The notes below the pieces were generated by a model. That model had not been told where the DNA came from and did not search any database. It was given only the letters and a program-made list of their open reading frames with translations. From Oceanobacillus zhaokaii (GTDB lineage: Bacteria > Bacillota > Bacilli > Bacillales > Amphibacillaceae): 64,000 bases of DNA. Below, one piece after another: positions 37,661-47,019 of this stretch. The stretch is from positions 3,047,001-3,111,000 of the forward strand of contig NZ_CP024848.1 of NCBI RefSeq assembly GCF_003352005.1, written 5' to 3'. Each line of letters starts with the position of its first letter. Positions within the stretch are counted from its first letter, which is position 1. The position numbers and the translations under genes were made by a program.

Positions 37661-38455
37661 ATGGTAGAGAAAGTAGGGATTGATGCTGGGGGTTCGTTAA
37701 TCAAAGTAGCTTATGAAGACAATAATGAGTTCGTTTTCAAGACTTTCTCGCAAATGGATTCATTATTAGAATGGTTGAACAGCATTTCATTAGGGGCAGA
37801 GCTTTATTTAACTGGCGGAAAAAGCGGATATTTGCAAGATGTTGTAAAGCAAAAAAGCCATTTAAAAGAAGAATTTCAAGCGATTATAGATGGCACACGC
37901 CTTTTGCTAGAGAAGGAGCACAGAGGCATCCCTGACAGTTATCTTATCACAAGTATTGGCACTGGAACATCTGTCTTCCATGTTGCTGGGGAAACTCACA
38001 ATCGCCTCTTAGGAAGTGGAATTGGTGGTGGCACATTAATGGGACTAGGAAAACTGCTAACTGGTGAGGTGGAATTTCAGAGTATCATTTCACTTGCGGA
38101 AAATGGGAACCGGCAGAACAGTGATCTATTGGTTAAAGATATTTACACACCTAGTCATGCCCCCTTATTAGGAGAATTAACTGCTGCAAACTTTGGCAAA
38201 GCTCATTTAAATGAACATGCAACTACCGGGGACCATATAGCAAGTCTTATTCAATTAATTGGCGAGACAATTATTTCCTTAGCAGGACAAGCAGCTGTAG
38301 CAACTGGCACAGAAAAAATCGTTTTTGTGGGCAGTACACTTAATGGAAATAAACCTTTGAAAAAGGTGCTGGGCAGCTTTCAGGAAATGATGCCGTATGA
38401 GCCACTATATTTAGAGAAGGGAGCATATGTTGGAGCGATTGGGAGTTTGGTTTAG
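37661..38455 (+). CDS. coaW: type II pantothenate kinase
   Basis: A 264-aa ASKHA-fold kinase for the first step of CoA synthesis. GIDAGGSLIKVAYED (residues 6-20) is the phosphate-1 loop, followed by LTGGKSGYL, SIGTGTSVFHV, GSGIGGGTLMGLGKLLTG and FVGSTLNGN. Type II enzymes are typical of Staphylococcus and some Bacillaceae. ATG follows AAGGGGGAATAGATTCT. It stands alone between divergent xpaC and the Hsp20 gene. Confidence 0.93.
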   Translation: MVEKVGIDAGGSLIKVAYEDNNEFVFKTFSQMDSLLEWLNSISLGAELYLTGGKSGYLQDVVKQKSHLKEEFQAIIDGTRLLLEKEHRGIPDSYLITSIGTGTSVFHVAGETHNRLLGSGIGGGTLMGLGKLLTGEVEFQSIISLAENGNRQNSDLLVKDIYTPSHAPLLGELTAANFGKAHLNEHATTGDHIASLIQLIGETIISLAGQAAVATGTEKIVFVGSTLNGNKPLKKVLGSFQEMMPYEPLYLEKGAYVGAIGSLV

Positions 38456-38581
38456 GGGCTAAATCTATGGCTGATGATATATTCGATTCATAGCTTTAGG
38501 TAGGTCGGGGGTTCTGCATCCAAACAATTTTTAATAATACTATTTTTTCTCGCATACTTTTATATAATTTATCAACTAATA

Positions 38582-38623
38582 TTGTCAAAATTCGAGAAAT
38601 TCCGGGCACGATGTCAAACACCC
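38582..38623 (-). repeat. REP-like repeat, weak
   Basis: On the minus strand this reads as a degenerate copy with an insertion near GTGCCCGGAA; TTTTGAC is retained. It fills part of the gap before the Hsp20 gene. Confidence 0.35.
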
Positions 38624-38685
38624 AAACCTTTCTTTTCTTTTCACATATTTTATCAATAGATATTGTGATAAAGGAGTGAAAGCAA

Positions 38686-39129
38686 TTGGATCCTAAAAAC
38701 ATACGGTTAGATAGGTTTGATTTGGATATGAGGCCCCTTCGTGATTTCATGGGTCGTATGGATAATCTTTTCAATCAATCATTCAAGCAAATCAATAACC
38801 ATATTCCGCTTAGATCCTTTTGGGTTGATGTAAATGAAACCGATACAGCTATTATTATTGAAGCATCCTTACAGGGTTATAAACCCGAACAAATTCAGCT
38901 TGAGATCATCGATAATAAAATTAGAATTGATGTAGTCGAGTCAAATATTATAGAAAACAACCGTGCTTCCTACAGTAAAAAACAATATTTCCAACAAAAA
39001 GAACGTATCATTACACTTCCATTTACGATTCCTGAAGAAGAAACAAAAGCTTCTTTTAAAAATGGAATACTAAAAATTACTGTCCCAAAGGATAATTCTA
39101 AACGGAAATTTCTTTCTATTGATGAATAG
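38686..39129 (+). CDS. Hsp20/alpha-crystallin small heat-shock protein
   Basis: A 147-aa small heat-shock protein holding unfolded proteins in solution. The alpha-crystallin domain spans about residues 38-135 (WVDVNETDTAIIIEASLQGY, ERIITLPFTIPEEETKASF, NGILKITVPK), the last two blocks being the conserved strands with the I-x-V-like motif. TTG start has AAAGGAG 8 nt upstream. No CIRCE element is visible. Confidence 0.92.
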   Translation: MDPKNIRLDRFDLDMRPLRDFMGRMDNLFNQSFKQINNHIPLRSFWVDVNETDTAIIIEASLQGYKPEQIQLEIIDNKIRIDVVESNIIENNRASYSKKQYFQQKERIITLPFTIPEEETKASFKNGILKITVPKDNSKRKFLSIDE

Positions 39130-39150
39130 TTAGGAAGTTATCATGTAATA

Positions 39151-39192
39151 AAAAAACTGGTATTCAAAAGAGATTGAATACCAGTTTTTTTA
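39151..39192 (+). terminator. terminator after Hsp20
   Basis: AAAAAAACTGGTATTC and GAATACCAGTTTTTTT arms around a short loop; T-run on both strands. Confidence 0.88.
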
Positions 39193-39216
39193 GTTAAGAA
39201 ATTCATACCTATAAAA

Positions 39217-39274
39217 TGCAATGATGGCAGTTCTGCCAACTAAAGGCATGGCTAAACCCTAGTTTTCTATTGGA
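39217..39274 (+). repeat. two-hairpin repeat, partial
   Basis: Only the second hairpin is well kept: GCCA with TGGC around ACTAAAGGCA, followed by TAAACCCTAG, similar to the copy at 44785. It lies in the 302-bp gap before the phosphoglucomutase gene; nothing else is seen there. Confidence 0.5.
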
Positions 39275-39431
39275 TAAGAGTATAAGACTCTTCAATTTAT
39301 AGAAAGACCGCATAACTTTAACAATCTTCCACTCTCCCTGTACATCGGAAAACGACTGCCGCCGCTTTTATAGGTATTATTTCCAGTAATTTGTTAAGAA
39401 ATAATTCGACATGATAGAAATGTGTAATCTA

Positions 39432-41174
39432 CTACTGAATTTCCTCATCAACCCGACGCATTACTGCATCACTTAATGTATTTAATGCCTTTTCACTTGC
39501 TTCCAGTGATTCACCTTTAACACCAAAATAAAATTTGATTTTCGGTTCAGTTCCAGATGGACGAAGGCAGAACCATGATCCGTCGGCTAATTGATATTTC
39601 AAGACATTCGATTTTGGCAAGAGGATTTCTTCTTCCACATTATTCCCTGCTAAAATACGTTTACTTGTTAGATAGTCTTCAACCACAGAAACTTGCTTAC
39701 CTGCAATCACTTGTGGTGGATCATTACGGAACGCCGTTAAAATTGTATTAATCTGTTCGATTCCATCTTTACCCTTTAATGTAAGTGACTGTAATCCTTC
39801 TTTATAATAGCCATATTGCTCAAAAACTGCTATAAGTCCTTCGTATAAAGTCATGTTTTTCGATTTATAATAGGCACCAACTTCAGCAAGAAGCATACAT
39901 GCTTGGACTGCATCTTTGTCACGGACGAAATCACCGATTAAATAGCCATAGCTTTCTTCATAGCCGAATAAAAAGCGATATTCCCCTGTTGATTCATATT
40001 CCTTGATTTTTTCACCGATAAATTTAAACCCTGTCAATGTGTCAATCGTTTCTAATCCATTTGCAGTTGCAATGTCACGACCAAGTTCAGATGTTACAAT
40101 CGTTTTCAATACAACAGCATTTTCTGCAAGCGTTCCTTGCTTCTGCTTTTCTGTTATCAAATAATGAAGTAATAGTGCGCCAACCTGATTTCCAGTCAAC
40201 ACCTCATATTCCCCTTTACTATTACGTACTGCTACCCCTACTCTGTCTGTATCCGGATCCGTTCCAAGAAGCATATCTGCACCAAGTTTTTCGCCATATT
40301 GAATAGCGATTTCAAATGCAGCATGTTCTTCAGGGTTTGGTGATGTAACAGTTGGGAAGCTCGAGTCTGGAAGTTCCTGCTCTTTAACAACTTGTATATG
40401 TTTAAAACCGAGTGCTTCCAATCCTTTTCTAACAGGGACATTTCCCGTTCCATGTAAAGGTGTATAGACAATTTTAAAATCATCTGCAACTTGCTTGATC
40501 ACATCTGGATTAACATTTATCGTTTGCAATTGTTTTAAGTAAGCATTGTCAACGGTTTCTCCAATTATATTCAGGATACCAGCAGCTTTTAGTTCTTCCT
40601 CACCACCGACTTTAACCTCTAGTTCATTTTCTACTTCGTTCACTTTTGAAATGATTTCTTCTGCTACTGCTAGCGAAACCTGAGCCCCATCTTCTCCATA
40701 AACCTTGTAACCATTGTATTCAGGTGGGTTATGACTGGCAGTGATAACAATCCCACTATATGCATGCAAATATCTTACTGCAAAAGAAAGCTCTGGTGTG
40801 GAACGTAATGATTCAAAAACATATGTATGTATTCCGTGTTTTCCAAGCGTCTTAGCCGCTTCCATTGCAAATTCAGGTGATTTAAATCGAGAATCATATG
40901 CGATTGCTACCCCACGATTCTTCGCTTCCTCACCATGTGCTTCGATGTACCTGGCAAGGCCTTCTGTTGCTTTACGGATAGAATAAATATTCATTCGGTT
41001 TGTACCTGGTCCAATCTCGCCGCGAATTCCACCTGTACCGAATTCGAGTGTCTTATAAAAACTATCTTCCAATTGCTTTGGATCATTCTCGATTTCATCA
41101 AGTTGACCCTTCAATTCTACATCCAGGTTCTCAAATTGCTTCCATTTCTCGTAGTTCGTCTGCCAGCTCAACAC
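39432..41174 (-). CDS. pgcA: phospho-sugar mutase (phosphoglucomutase PgcA)
   Basis: A 580-aa alpha-D-phosphohexomutase interconverting glucose-6-phosphate and glucose-1-phosphate. The phosphoserine loop is [13 protein letters not shown], the metal loop DPDTDRVG, the sugar-binding loop GYEESYGYL and the C-terminal phosphate loop [16 protein letters not shown] 41174 or TTG 41171 are both acceptable starts behind GGGGG. Supplies GalU with glucose-1-phosphate. It is monocistronic. Confidence 0.95.
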   Translation of the reverse strand: MLSWQTNYEKWKQFENLDVELKGQLDEIENDPKQLEDSFYKTLEFGTGGIRGEIGPGTNRMNIYSIRKATEGLARYIEAHGEEAKNRGVAIAYDSRFKSPEFAMEAAKTLGKHGIHTYVFESLRSTPELSFAVRYLHAYSGIVITASHNPPEYNGYKVYGEDGAQVSLAVAEEIISKVNEVENELEVKVGGEEELKAAGILNIIGETVDNAYLKQLQTINVNPDVIKQVADDFKIVYTPLHGTGNVPVRKGLEALGFKHIQVVKEQELPDSSFPTVTSPNPEEHAAFEIAIQYGEKLGADMLLGTDPDTDRVGVAVRNSKGEYEVLTGNQVGALLLHYLITEKQKQGTLAENAVVLKTIVTSELGRDIATANGLETIDTLTGFKFIGEKIKEYESTGEYRFLFGYEESYGYLIGDFVRDKDAVQACMLLAEVGAYYKSKNMTLYEGLIAVFEQYGYYKEGLQSLTLKGKDGIEQINTILTAFRNDPPQVIAGKQVSVVEDYLTSKRILAGNNVEEEILLPKSNVLKYQLADGSWFCLRPSGTEPKIKFYFGVKGESLEASEKALNTLSDAVMRRVDEEIQ

Positions 41175-41275
41175 GTAACCCCCATACTAAAATTATTATC
41201 TTCAAAATATTGTTTCAATAGACTTTCCTACACTCATTATACAAGGTAATATCTATTAAATCAAAGGTTTATCTT

Positions 41276-41300
41276 GGGTGCCTGTCACTCCCGAAATATG
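41276..41300 (+). repeat. REP-like repeat, plus arm of an inverted pair
   Basis: GGGTGCCTGTCACTCCCGAA, then diverges. Forms an inverted pair with the copy at 41400-41433, with a terminator hairpin in the middle. Confidence 0.6.
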
Positions 41301-41352
41301 CAGAAAACAGTCGAATAAACTGCAAGCCAGTGTTGATTAGAGTTCAGAACAT

Positions 41353-41388
41353 AAAAAAGCCTGGTATTTTATAAATACACAGGCAGAT
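41353..41388 (-). terminator. terminator after the TctA-like gene
   Basis: GCCTGGTATTT and AATACACAGGC pair with small bulges; the minus strand continues into TTTTTT. Confidence 0.7.
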
Positions 41389-41399
41389 TGACTCTTTTC

Positions 41400-41433
41400 A
41401 TTCGACAAAACTCGAGGAGTGCCAGGCACCTCC
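41400..41433 (-). repeat. REP-like repeat abutting a stop codon
   Basis: On the minus strand reads GGGAGGTGCCTGGCACTCCT then CGAGTTTTGTCGAAT. GTGCC-T-GGCAC is a perfect small palindrome. It touches the TctA-like gene stop. Confidence 0.75.
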
Positions 41434-42786
41434 CTATCCTAATAATGTCGTAATCATCCAGCTTGAACCGTAGTAAATCATGAATTGTACTCCTACTCCA
41501 AGCCCGAGGAAGCGATTTAGCATGCCACCAACGACTGCTACTGCGAATGTCACAAGTACTCCAGTCAGTTCCCCTTCATAAAACGCTAGTAGACATACAA
41601 TACCAATAAACATGCCGATAATTGCTTCTTGGTTCACTTTCTTCATGATAAAGACGGTTGCCTTTCGAGCATAATTCATCGAAAACGGATAGGCAATTAA
41701 CGCTGCGATCATGAGCCCAATTAATCCATAGATAAAGAAATCCATCGGTTCTAGCATCGTGTGCAAATTATGGACCGGATCCGTTGAATACACTGGTGGT
41801 GCATTAAATAGTGCTGATGCAGGTCCAAGCGTAACTGGGCTAAGCGGTATCCCGAATGCAACTAATGGGATGATTGTTTCAGCAACATACGTTGATTCCG
41901 TTACTCCGTTCATCGTTGCTAGACTGCTTGTTGCCTTTTTGTATTGGCCCTTTATTCTTGAACCAATTAATTCACCCATTAGTGAGGTCATTCCAACTGG
42001 ACTTAAAGCAAATGTGAATGAGGACAGGAAGGAAGTGCCTGCAACTTGACCTGCTTGCTTTTTCGTTAGCACTTTAAATGGGTTTGGAAAATAACCCGAC
42101 CATGCCTTTTTCTCTGGAGCAAGCTTGTACTCATTCATTTCCTTCTTTTCTACCATTGGACGAGCACTCTTCGATGTTGCTAGTAATAAATCAACTAACA
42201 TCGGCCCAATCGCTATTCCTAAAAAGAAGCTGATTGAAAGTGATTTATCAAGAATGGATGAACTAATCAACCCTAAACCTTGGAAAATAAGGGCAACTGG
42301 GAGTATTAGTAAAACACTGACCCAGCGACCTTTTGAAAAATAGCCGATTAGGACTGCCGCTGCAGTAAAGATAATCCCTGCGTTTTCCTGAAAGAATTCC
42401 CCAAATTGACTAAGGAACATCGCAAATAACAAAGATATTGGCAGGGCAATAAATGCACCAATCACTCCACCAGAAATCATTTTGCGAAGGGCGATGTGCG
42501 GAAGTCCAATTCTTCTTAAAAAGTTAGCATGCTCAAGCATTGGCGCAGCTAACGTGTCACCTGGTACTCCCATTAATGCAGTGGGAATCGCATGGGTTAA
42601 GTGTTTTGCTAAGATTGCCGACATAAAGAAAGCAAACACAGCCTCTGGCGGTGTGCCTAATAATACGACAATCAAAGTGAACGGCACTAATACGGCTGTT
42701 TCATCTGATCCTGACACGACACCAATCAGTGTAAACAGCACACCCCCTATAATAGCGAAGACAATCGCAATCATTAACGTACTCAA
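41434..42786 (-). CDS. tripartite tricarboxylate transporter TctA-like permease
   Basis: A 450-aa membrane protein with about eleven helices. HLTHAIPTALMGVPGDTLAAP corresponds to the TctA substrate-site signature (residues 66-86), and SFTFALSPVGMTSLMGELIG is its internal repeat copy. TctA proteins import citrate or other carboxylates with TctB and an extracytoplasmic TctC binding protein; no TctC is present here. TTG at 42786 has AAAGGAGG ahead and overlaps the preceding gene by 4 bases, so the two are coupled. The substrate is unknown. Confidence 0.82.
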   Translation of the reverse strand: MSTLMIAIVFAIIGGVLFTLIGVVSGSDETAVLVPFTLIVVLLGTPPEAVFAFFMSAILAKHLTHAIPTALMGVPGDTLAAPMLEHANFLRRIGLPHIALRKMISGGVIGAFIALPISLLFAMFLSQFGEFFQENAGIIFTAAAVLIGYFSKGRWVSVLLILPVALIFQGLGLISSSILDKSLSISFFLGIAIGPMLVDLLLATSKSARPMVEKKEMNEYKLAPEKKAWSGYFPNPFKVLTKKQAGQVAGTSFLSSFTFALSPVGMTSLMGELIGSRIKGQYKKATSSLATMNGVTESTYVAETIIPLVAFGIPLSPVTLGPASALFNAPPVYSTDPVHNLHTMLEPMDFFIYGLIGLMIAALIAYPFSMNYARKATVFIMKKVNQEAIIGMFIGIVCLLAFYEGELTGVLVTFAVAVVGGMLNRFLGLGVGVQFMIYYGSSWMITTLLG

Positions 42787-43217
42787 TTCTTAGGATCCTC
42801 CTTTTCAGCTAGATACATCTCCGCAATTCCGAGTTCTTTCATTTCCTTATGTAATACCGGATCATTCAAAATTGCAACACGTTCTTCAGCTAAATCAAAT
42901 TGTAGTTCTTCATATACCTCTTTTAATTCCTCACTTGTATTCGCCGTCTCATTTAGCGTACGCTTCGGCTTAAACAAAAGCGCATTTACAACTAGCCCGA
43001 CTAGGCTGCCAGCAATTCCAAGCAATAAGGAATAAGACTGTACCATTGTTTCTGGGGCAAAACGTGGGAAAATGCTTTTTCCGATTAAAAATGCCCCCAA
43101 ACTAAAAATTAAACTAATACAAATGGTCGCTATTAAATGTTTATCATAAACAGTATCGCCAATAACCTCTACATATGTTCTTGACTCATTCTGATTTACA
43201 TCATTATTATTATTCAT
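42783..43217 (-). CDS. small two-helix membrane protein, possible TctB-like partner
   Basis: About 144 aa with two hydrophobic helices (near residues 26-46 and 60-82) and a charged C-terminal helix (SEELKEVYEELQFDLAEERV). Position directly before the TctA-like permease, with a 4-base overlap, suggests a small subunit, but TctB proteins usually have four helices and I cannot show homology. ATG at 43217 is chosen by the AAAGGAG 9 nt ahead; TTG 43223 and GTG 43220 are in frame. Confidence 0.6.
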   Translation of the reverse strand: MNNNNDVNQNESRTYVEVIGDTVYDKHLIATICISLIFSLGAFLIGKSIFPRFAPETMVQSYSLLLGIAGSLVGLVVNALLFKPKRTLNETANTSEELKEVYEELQFDLAEERVAILNDPVLHKEMKELGIAEMYLAEKEDPKN

Positions 43218-43270
43218 CACCAATTACTCCTTTAAATGAATTCACCAAAACAATTCTACATTAAAAGGGG

Positions 43271-43300
43271 GGTGCCTGTCACTACCCGATTTTTGTCGTT
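43271..43300 (+). repeat. REP-like repeat
   Basis: GGTGCCTGTCACTACCCGAT followed by TTTTGTCGTT, upstream of the two-helix membrane protein gene. Confidence 0.7.
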
Positions 43301-43469
43301 AATTGTCGATTAAAATACGCAAGTTCCGATAAATGATGGTTCATCCAAACTTGCGTCTAAATTTATTATGCAATTTAATAACTAATTTATCCTAAATCAC
43401 GAAATCAAGTAATTCACAATTTCCATTTTGAAAGTACCACAGCACACTCGTGTAACCACTAGTTATCAA

Positions 43470-43977
43470 TTAGACTATCGAATCATTCAAATGGCTTGAG
43501 TTATTTAAAATGATTAACTTCTCATTATAGTGTTTTAAAATATCAAATATTTCTGGCTTACTCTCACGTTCAAAGACGGCATTATAGCTATAGATCTTTC
43601 AATATTCTATATGTCGGTTTATAATTTGCTTTTTCAAAACCGTTTTTTTGCATGATAAATCTCTTGATAATCCTAAATTTTCTTAGTGAATAATTAGTAT
43701 CTAAAAATATGATTAAATCAGCATTTTGAATACATGGGGATACTCATGTATGGTGAACTCCTTCAATAATCCAATAATGTTGTTAAATAATTTTTCTTAA
43801 ATATTCATTACGTTCAGCAACGGTTCTTTTTATATCACCATTTTGACTTCTAATCCGAACAACGATATCCAATTCATAATATGGGATATTCATTTTAGAA
43901 AATAAATCTCTTACTAATGTTGTTTTTTCACTCCCTATTGAACCCATAATATGTATTCTTCTGATATCGTCTTTCAT
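43470..43977 (-). pseudogene. frameshifted P-loop kinase (topology-modulation / FlaR-like)
   Basis: The reading frame starts MKDDIRRIHIMGSIGSEKTT, a Walker A motif with Glu for the expected Gly, and stops after 64 residues. Downstream, other frames continue the same protein: ADLIIFLDTNYSLRKFRIIK, then FEKANYKPTYRILKDL, a stop, and then YSYNAVFERESKPEIF and DILKHYNEKLIIL. This is the order of adenylate-kinase-like topology modulation proteins (about 170 aa). At least two frameshifts and a stop show it is dead. Confidence 0.7.
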
Positions 43978-44065
43978 GTATAATCACCTTGTAATATGTC
44001 ATTATTTTAATGCTATAACTTTACCACTATTAAGGGATATTACCGCTTATTAAATAGAGTGAAGA

Positions 44066-44470
44066 CTATTTTTCCCTCAGACGAATCAAACATTGTTTTA
44101 ACTGCAAGGCTTTCTTGTTCTCTAGTTTTGTTTTCTCATAATCTATCAAAATATGTTCTATTACATCATCTTCCATCACAATCTGAAACCATGAATTTAC
44201 TCGACTCCCAATGGGAAGATTATGTTTCGGCACAACGATTTCCGTATTTGATTCCTCGATGAGGATAACTGCACTCTCATCACTTTCCCAGCGATCGAGA
44301 ACTCCACTTATAGTTATTTGAGTTTCGTTAACCAATTCAAAATCTCTCGATCCTAAGATTGTTCCGAATATCCCGTATTCTAGTATTATTAGAATCAATA
44401 AGAGAGTACCGAGAAATATAGCAAACTGTAAATAAAACGCAACTCTATTCTCTTTTGATTGATGCTTCAT
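44066..44470 (-). CDS. membrane-anchored DUF3006-like protein
   Basis: A 134-aa protein with one hydrophobic helix near residues 11-37 and a C-terminal domain (GVLDRWESDESAVILIEESN, VVPKHNLPIGSRVNSWFQI) that parallels the soluble DUF3006 protein at 46653-46913 (GILDRFEGDKAIILIEE, IIPKAELPSGSKQQTVFHL). Function unknown. It lies between a kinase pseudogene and a broken transposase, a decaying stretch, but its own frame is intact. Confidence 0.65.
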   Translation of the reverse strand: MKHQSKENRVAFYLQFAIFLGTLLLILIILEYGIFGTILGSRDFELVNETQITISGVLDRWESDESAVILIEESNTEIVVPKHNLPIGSRVNSWFQIVMEDDVIEHILIDYEKTKLENKKALQLKQCLIRLREK

Positions 44471-44481
44471 CTATTTTTTCC

Positions 44482-45128
44482 TCACAGTGTTATCAAGAAT
44501 TCTTCTGACTGTATCTCATCCTCTTCAATATACAAAAACGCATGGTATTGCTTCCGCTTTTCCTGCTCATTTCCAGAGAAAAAATCTAATAGTCTAGCAT
44601 TCGAAATATGATAATATTGCCGATAACTGCTCCACCGATAACTTTCAGGATTGCTTACCATTCCTGCTTTAACCGGATTAAGATGGATGTAACGGCTCAC
44701 TTTCAGCATGCTTAGGAGAGTGGAAATCCGCTCATCAAAGAATCGTTGTTCAAAAACATGGCCGGTTATTCCGTGTTTATTATTGGTAGTTAAGAAAGTA
44801 TAAAACATTTCTTACTACATAAGTGCAACTAAGGCTGTAACCTAAAGGCTTGGTTAAACCTTAGTATTCTAATAATAATCAGCGTAGCGCTTATTTACTA
44901 GTGACATGATTTTTGAGATAGGTTGATCTGTGGAACGCATTTGTAAATAGAAATGATTTTCAGACAATAAGAGGCAAGCTCAAATCGTATTTTTTGTTTC
45001 ACTTGATGAAGTAGATGGCGGAACATTTTATAATCAGGCTCCTCATAGAAAAGCGCACCTCGCCTATTTCCCCGAGAAATGATATGGTAAAATGAATTAG
45101 GTAACCAAATACGCCTCTTCCTAGCCAT
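44482..45128 (-). pseudogene. broken REP-associated tyrosine transposase (RAYT)
   Basis: Y1/HUH transposase of the RAYT (IS200-like) group. N-terminal part: WLPNSFYHIISRGNRRGALF. A frameshift near 44955-44966 puts ENHFYLQMRS, STDQPISKIMSLVNKRYADYY into another frame. A two-hairpin repeat then splits the gene at 44785-44870. The C-terminal part continues NNKHGITGHVFEQRF and SRYIHLNPVKAGM, which holds the catalytic Tyr. The HUH motif reads HFY instead of HxH, so a metal ligand is lost as well. AGGGTGG precedes the ATG at 45128. Confidence 0.85.
44785..44870 (+). repeat. two-hairpin repeat inserted in the RAYT gene
   Basis: Clean 86-bp copy. First hairpin GTTAAGAAA with TTTCTTAC; second ACTAAGG with CCTTAGT plus inner TAACC with GGTTA around TAAAGGCTT. 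RAYT coding sequence resumes on each side (ADYY and NNKHG), giving the element ends. Confidence 0.8.
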
Positions 45129-45299
45129 ACTAACCCACCCTTTTTAAGATAAAATAGTATTATTAAAAACGCAAACAAAGGAAATTCAATTATCAAGCAA
45201 TTTTCAGTCGCAATAATTCAATTTAATCCTAGAGAGAAATTGAATTATTAATAGGATACCGAATATAAAAAATGACTTTAATAGATTCTATCGTCAAAT

Positions 45300-45330
45300 T
45301 TTGACAAAAACCGGGAAGTGCCAGACACCC
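45300..45330 (-). repeat. REP-like repeat near the RAYT
   Basis: Minus strand: GGGTGTCTGGCACTTCCCGG followed by TTTTTGTCAA. It is about 170 bp upstream of the RAYT start and before the MBL gene. The 45129-45377 gap holds no gene. Confidence 0.7.
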
Positions 45331-45377
45331 AAACGAGCATAGGCACTCAAATACGCACACCTTAAGGGGGTAAACAA

Positions 45378-46649
45378 ATGAGATTATTTCTTTCTATGAT
45401 TCTCTCTGTTCTATTAGTTGCTTGTGGACAAGGGGCAGAACAGGAAACATTACAAGATAATCCTCTTCATGAAGCTGAGAAGCATACAGAGATAGCTACT
45501 GAGAGCGAAAATGAGAAAACAACTGATGAAGCAGATAGTTCAGCTGTGGCAGACTCTTCATCATCGAAACAGACAAGTGAAGAGCCTAGCAGTAATACAA
45601 ATCTAAACGAGCTAAAAGTGCATTACATTGATGCTGGACAAGCAAATGCTGCGTTACTTCAGTATTCAGATCAACAAAATTCATACACAATACTTTATGA
45701 TACTGGGGATTGGAATCGAAATGATGTTGTAAACTATTTAGCTGACCAAAACATTTCATCTATCGACTTAATTATCGTGAGTCATCCAGACGCAGATCAT
45801 ATCGGCCAATTAGGAGAAATCGTAAGAACTTACGATACAGGGGAAGTATGGCTTTCAGGAAATGAAAGTTCTTCCGAAACCTTTCAAAATGCACTTGAGG
45901 CAGTAATTGCAAGTGATGCAGACTACCATGAACCAAGAACTGGAGAATCATTTGACATCGGCCCGCTTCAGCTGGATATCCTTTATCCATCGTCGATTTC
46001 TGGCAATACGAATGAGGAATCCATTTCCATTCTGTTTACATATGGTAATACGAAATTTCTCTTTACTGGTGATGCTGGCACAAGTGAAGAATTGGAAATG
46101 ATTGGTACTGGTATTGATATCCAAGCAGATATTTTACAGCTTGGTCATCATGGGTCGAACACGTCCACTGACCCGGCATTTCTCAAGGCTGTCAGTCCAT
46201 CTGTCGCCATTTATAGCGCGGGATTAGACAATAGCTATGGCCACCCGAGTCCAGGGGTTGTATCATCCGTGCAAAATGCTGGAATTGAACTATACGGTAC
46301 AGATGTAAATGGCACGATTATCGTTACGACCGATGGGGAAGATTATAGTATTGAAACGAATAAGGATGGGACTGTAAGCCCGCCGAGTAGGGCTTCTGCA
46401 AATGCAACTAATGAGAATGAAGAAGCTGCGACAAGCGAAGAAAATGTTAATTCATCTTCATGTATCAATATTAATCAAGCATCGATTGAGGAAGTACAGG
46501 AAATAATTCATATTGGACCTGAAAGAGCACAGGATTTAATCGATCTAAGACCGTATGATTCTGTGGACGGGCTCACCCATATCAAAGGAATTGACCCTGC
46601 AAGAATTGCTGATATAAAAAATGAAGGAATTGCATGTGTAGGAGGGTAA
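45378..46649 (+). CDS. MBL-fold lipoprotein with C-terminal helix-hairpin-helix (ComEC/ComEA-like)
   Basis: A 423-aa secreted protein. LLVAC at residues 12-16 is a lipobox after a short signal peptide, then a low-complexity acidic linker to about residue 75. The metallo-beta-lactamase domain (about 80-335) has the metal motif SHPDADH (135-141), FTGDAG and LGHHGSNTS, as in the ComEC/Rec2 nuclease-like domain. The C-terminus (about 360-423) is a ComEA-type helix-hairpin-helix (INQASIEEVQEI and DLRPYDSVDGLTHIKGI), implying DNA contact. Followed 3 bp later by a DUF3006 gene. A surface nuclease is plausible. Confidence 0.85.
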   Translation: MRLFLSMILSVLLVACGQGAEQETLQDNPLHEAEKHTEIATESENEKTTDEADSSAVADSSSSKQTSEEPSSNTNLNELKVHYIDAGQANAALLQYSDQQNSYTILYDTGDWNRNDVVNYLADQNISSIDLIIVSHPDADHIGQLGEIVRTYDTGEVWLSGNESSSETFQNALEAVIASDADYHEPRTGESFDIGPLQLDILYPSSISGNTNEESISILFTYGNTKFLFTGDAGTSEELEMIGTGIDIQADILQLGHHGSNTSTDPAFLKAVSPSVAIYSAGLDNSYGHPSPGVVSSVQNAGIELYGTDVNGTIIVTTDGEDYSIETNKDGTVSPPSRASANATNENEEAATSEENVNSSSCININQASIEEVQEIIHIGPERAQDLIDLRPYDSVDGLTHIKGIDPARIADIKNEGIACVGG

Positions 46650-46652
46650 ACA

Positions 46653-46913
46653 ATGAAGGGTATTCTGGATCGCTTCGAGGGTGATAAAGCTATCATCCTT
46701 ATTGAAGAAATAAGTGATGAATTCATTATCCCAAAAGCAGAATTGCCATCTGGAAGTAAACAGCAGACAGTATTCCATTTAGAAAAGTCGAATGACAGCT
46801 ATAAAATACTAGCCATCGACGAGTCGGCAGCAAACGCCGCAGCTCAAAAATCAGCTATCTTGATGGATAAACTACGAGCAAAAAGCAGCGGCAGTAAATT
46901 TAATAGAAAATGA
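46653..46913 (+). CDS. DUF3006 family protein
   Basis: An 86-aa soluble protein matching DUF3006 (GILDRFEGDKAIILIEE, IIPKAELPSGSK). It begins 3 bp after the MBL gene stop with GGAGGG inside the preceding gene's end, so it is co-translated. DUF3006 genes often follow ComEC-like MBL genes in Bacillaceae; a small accessory or inhibitor role is possible but unproven. A membrane-anchored relative is at 44066-44470. Confidence 0.8.
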   Translation: MKGILDRFEGDKAIILIEEISDEFIIPKAELPSGSKQQTVFHLEKSNDSYKILAIDESAANAAAQKSAILMDKLRAKSSGSKFNRK

Positions 46914-46915
46914 TT

Positions 46916-46952
46916 AAATCGGCTATCCAAAATGGATAGCCGATTTAAATTT
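46916..46952 (+). terminator. terminator after DUF3006
   Basis: AAATCGGCTATCC and GGATAGCCGATTT perfect arms around AAAAT; short T-rich tail. Confidence 0.85.
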
Positions 46953-47019
46953 GAATGGATTTAATCAAGTTCGGCAGCATGGGCTCCACCCAAAGCAATA
47001 GCCACTGCAAGTCTCATGC

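Noticed and set aside
38496..38774. 92-codon minus-strand frame before the Hsp20 gene
   Set aside because: Overlaps the Hsp20 start, has no ribosome site and no recognisable domain.
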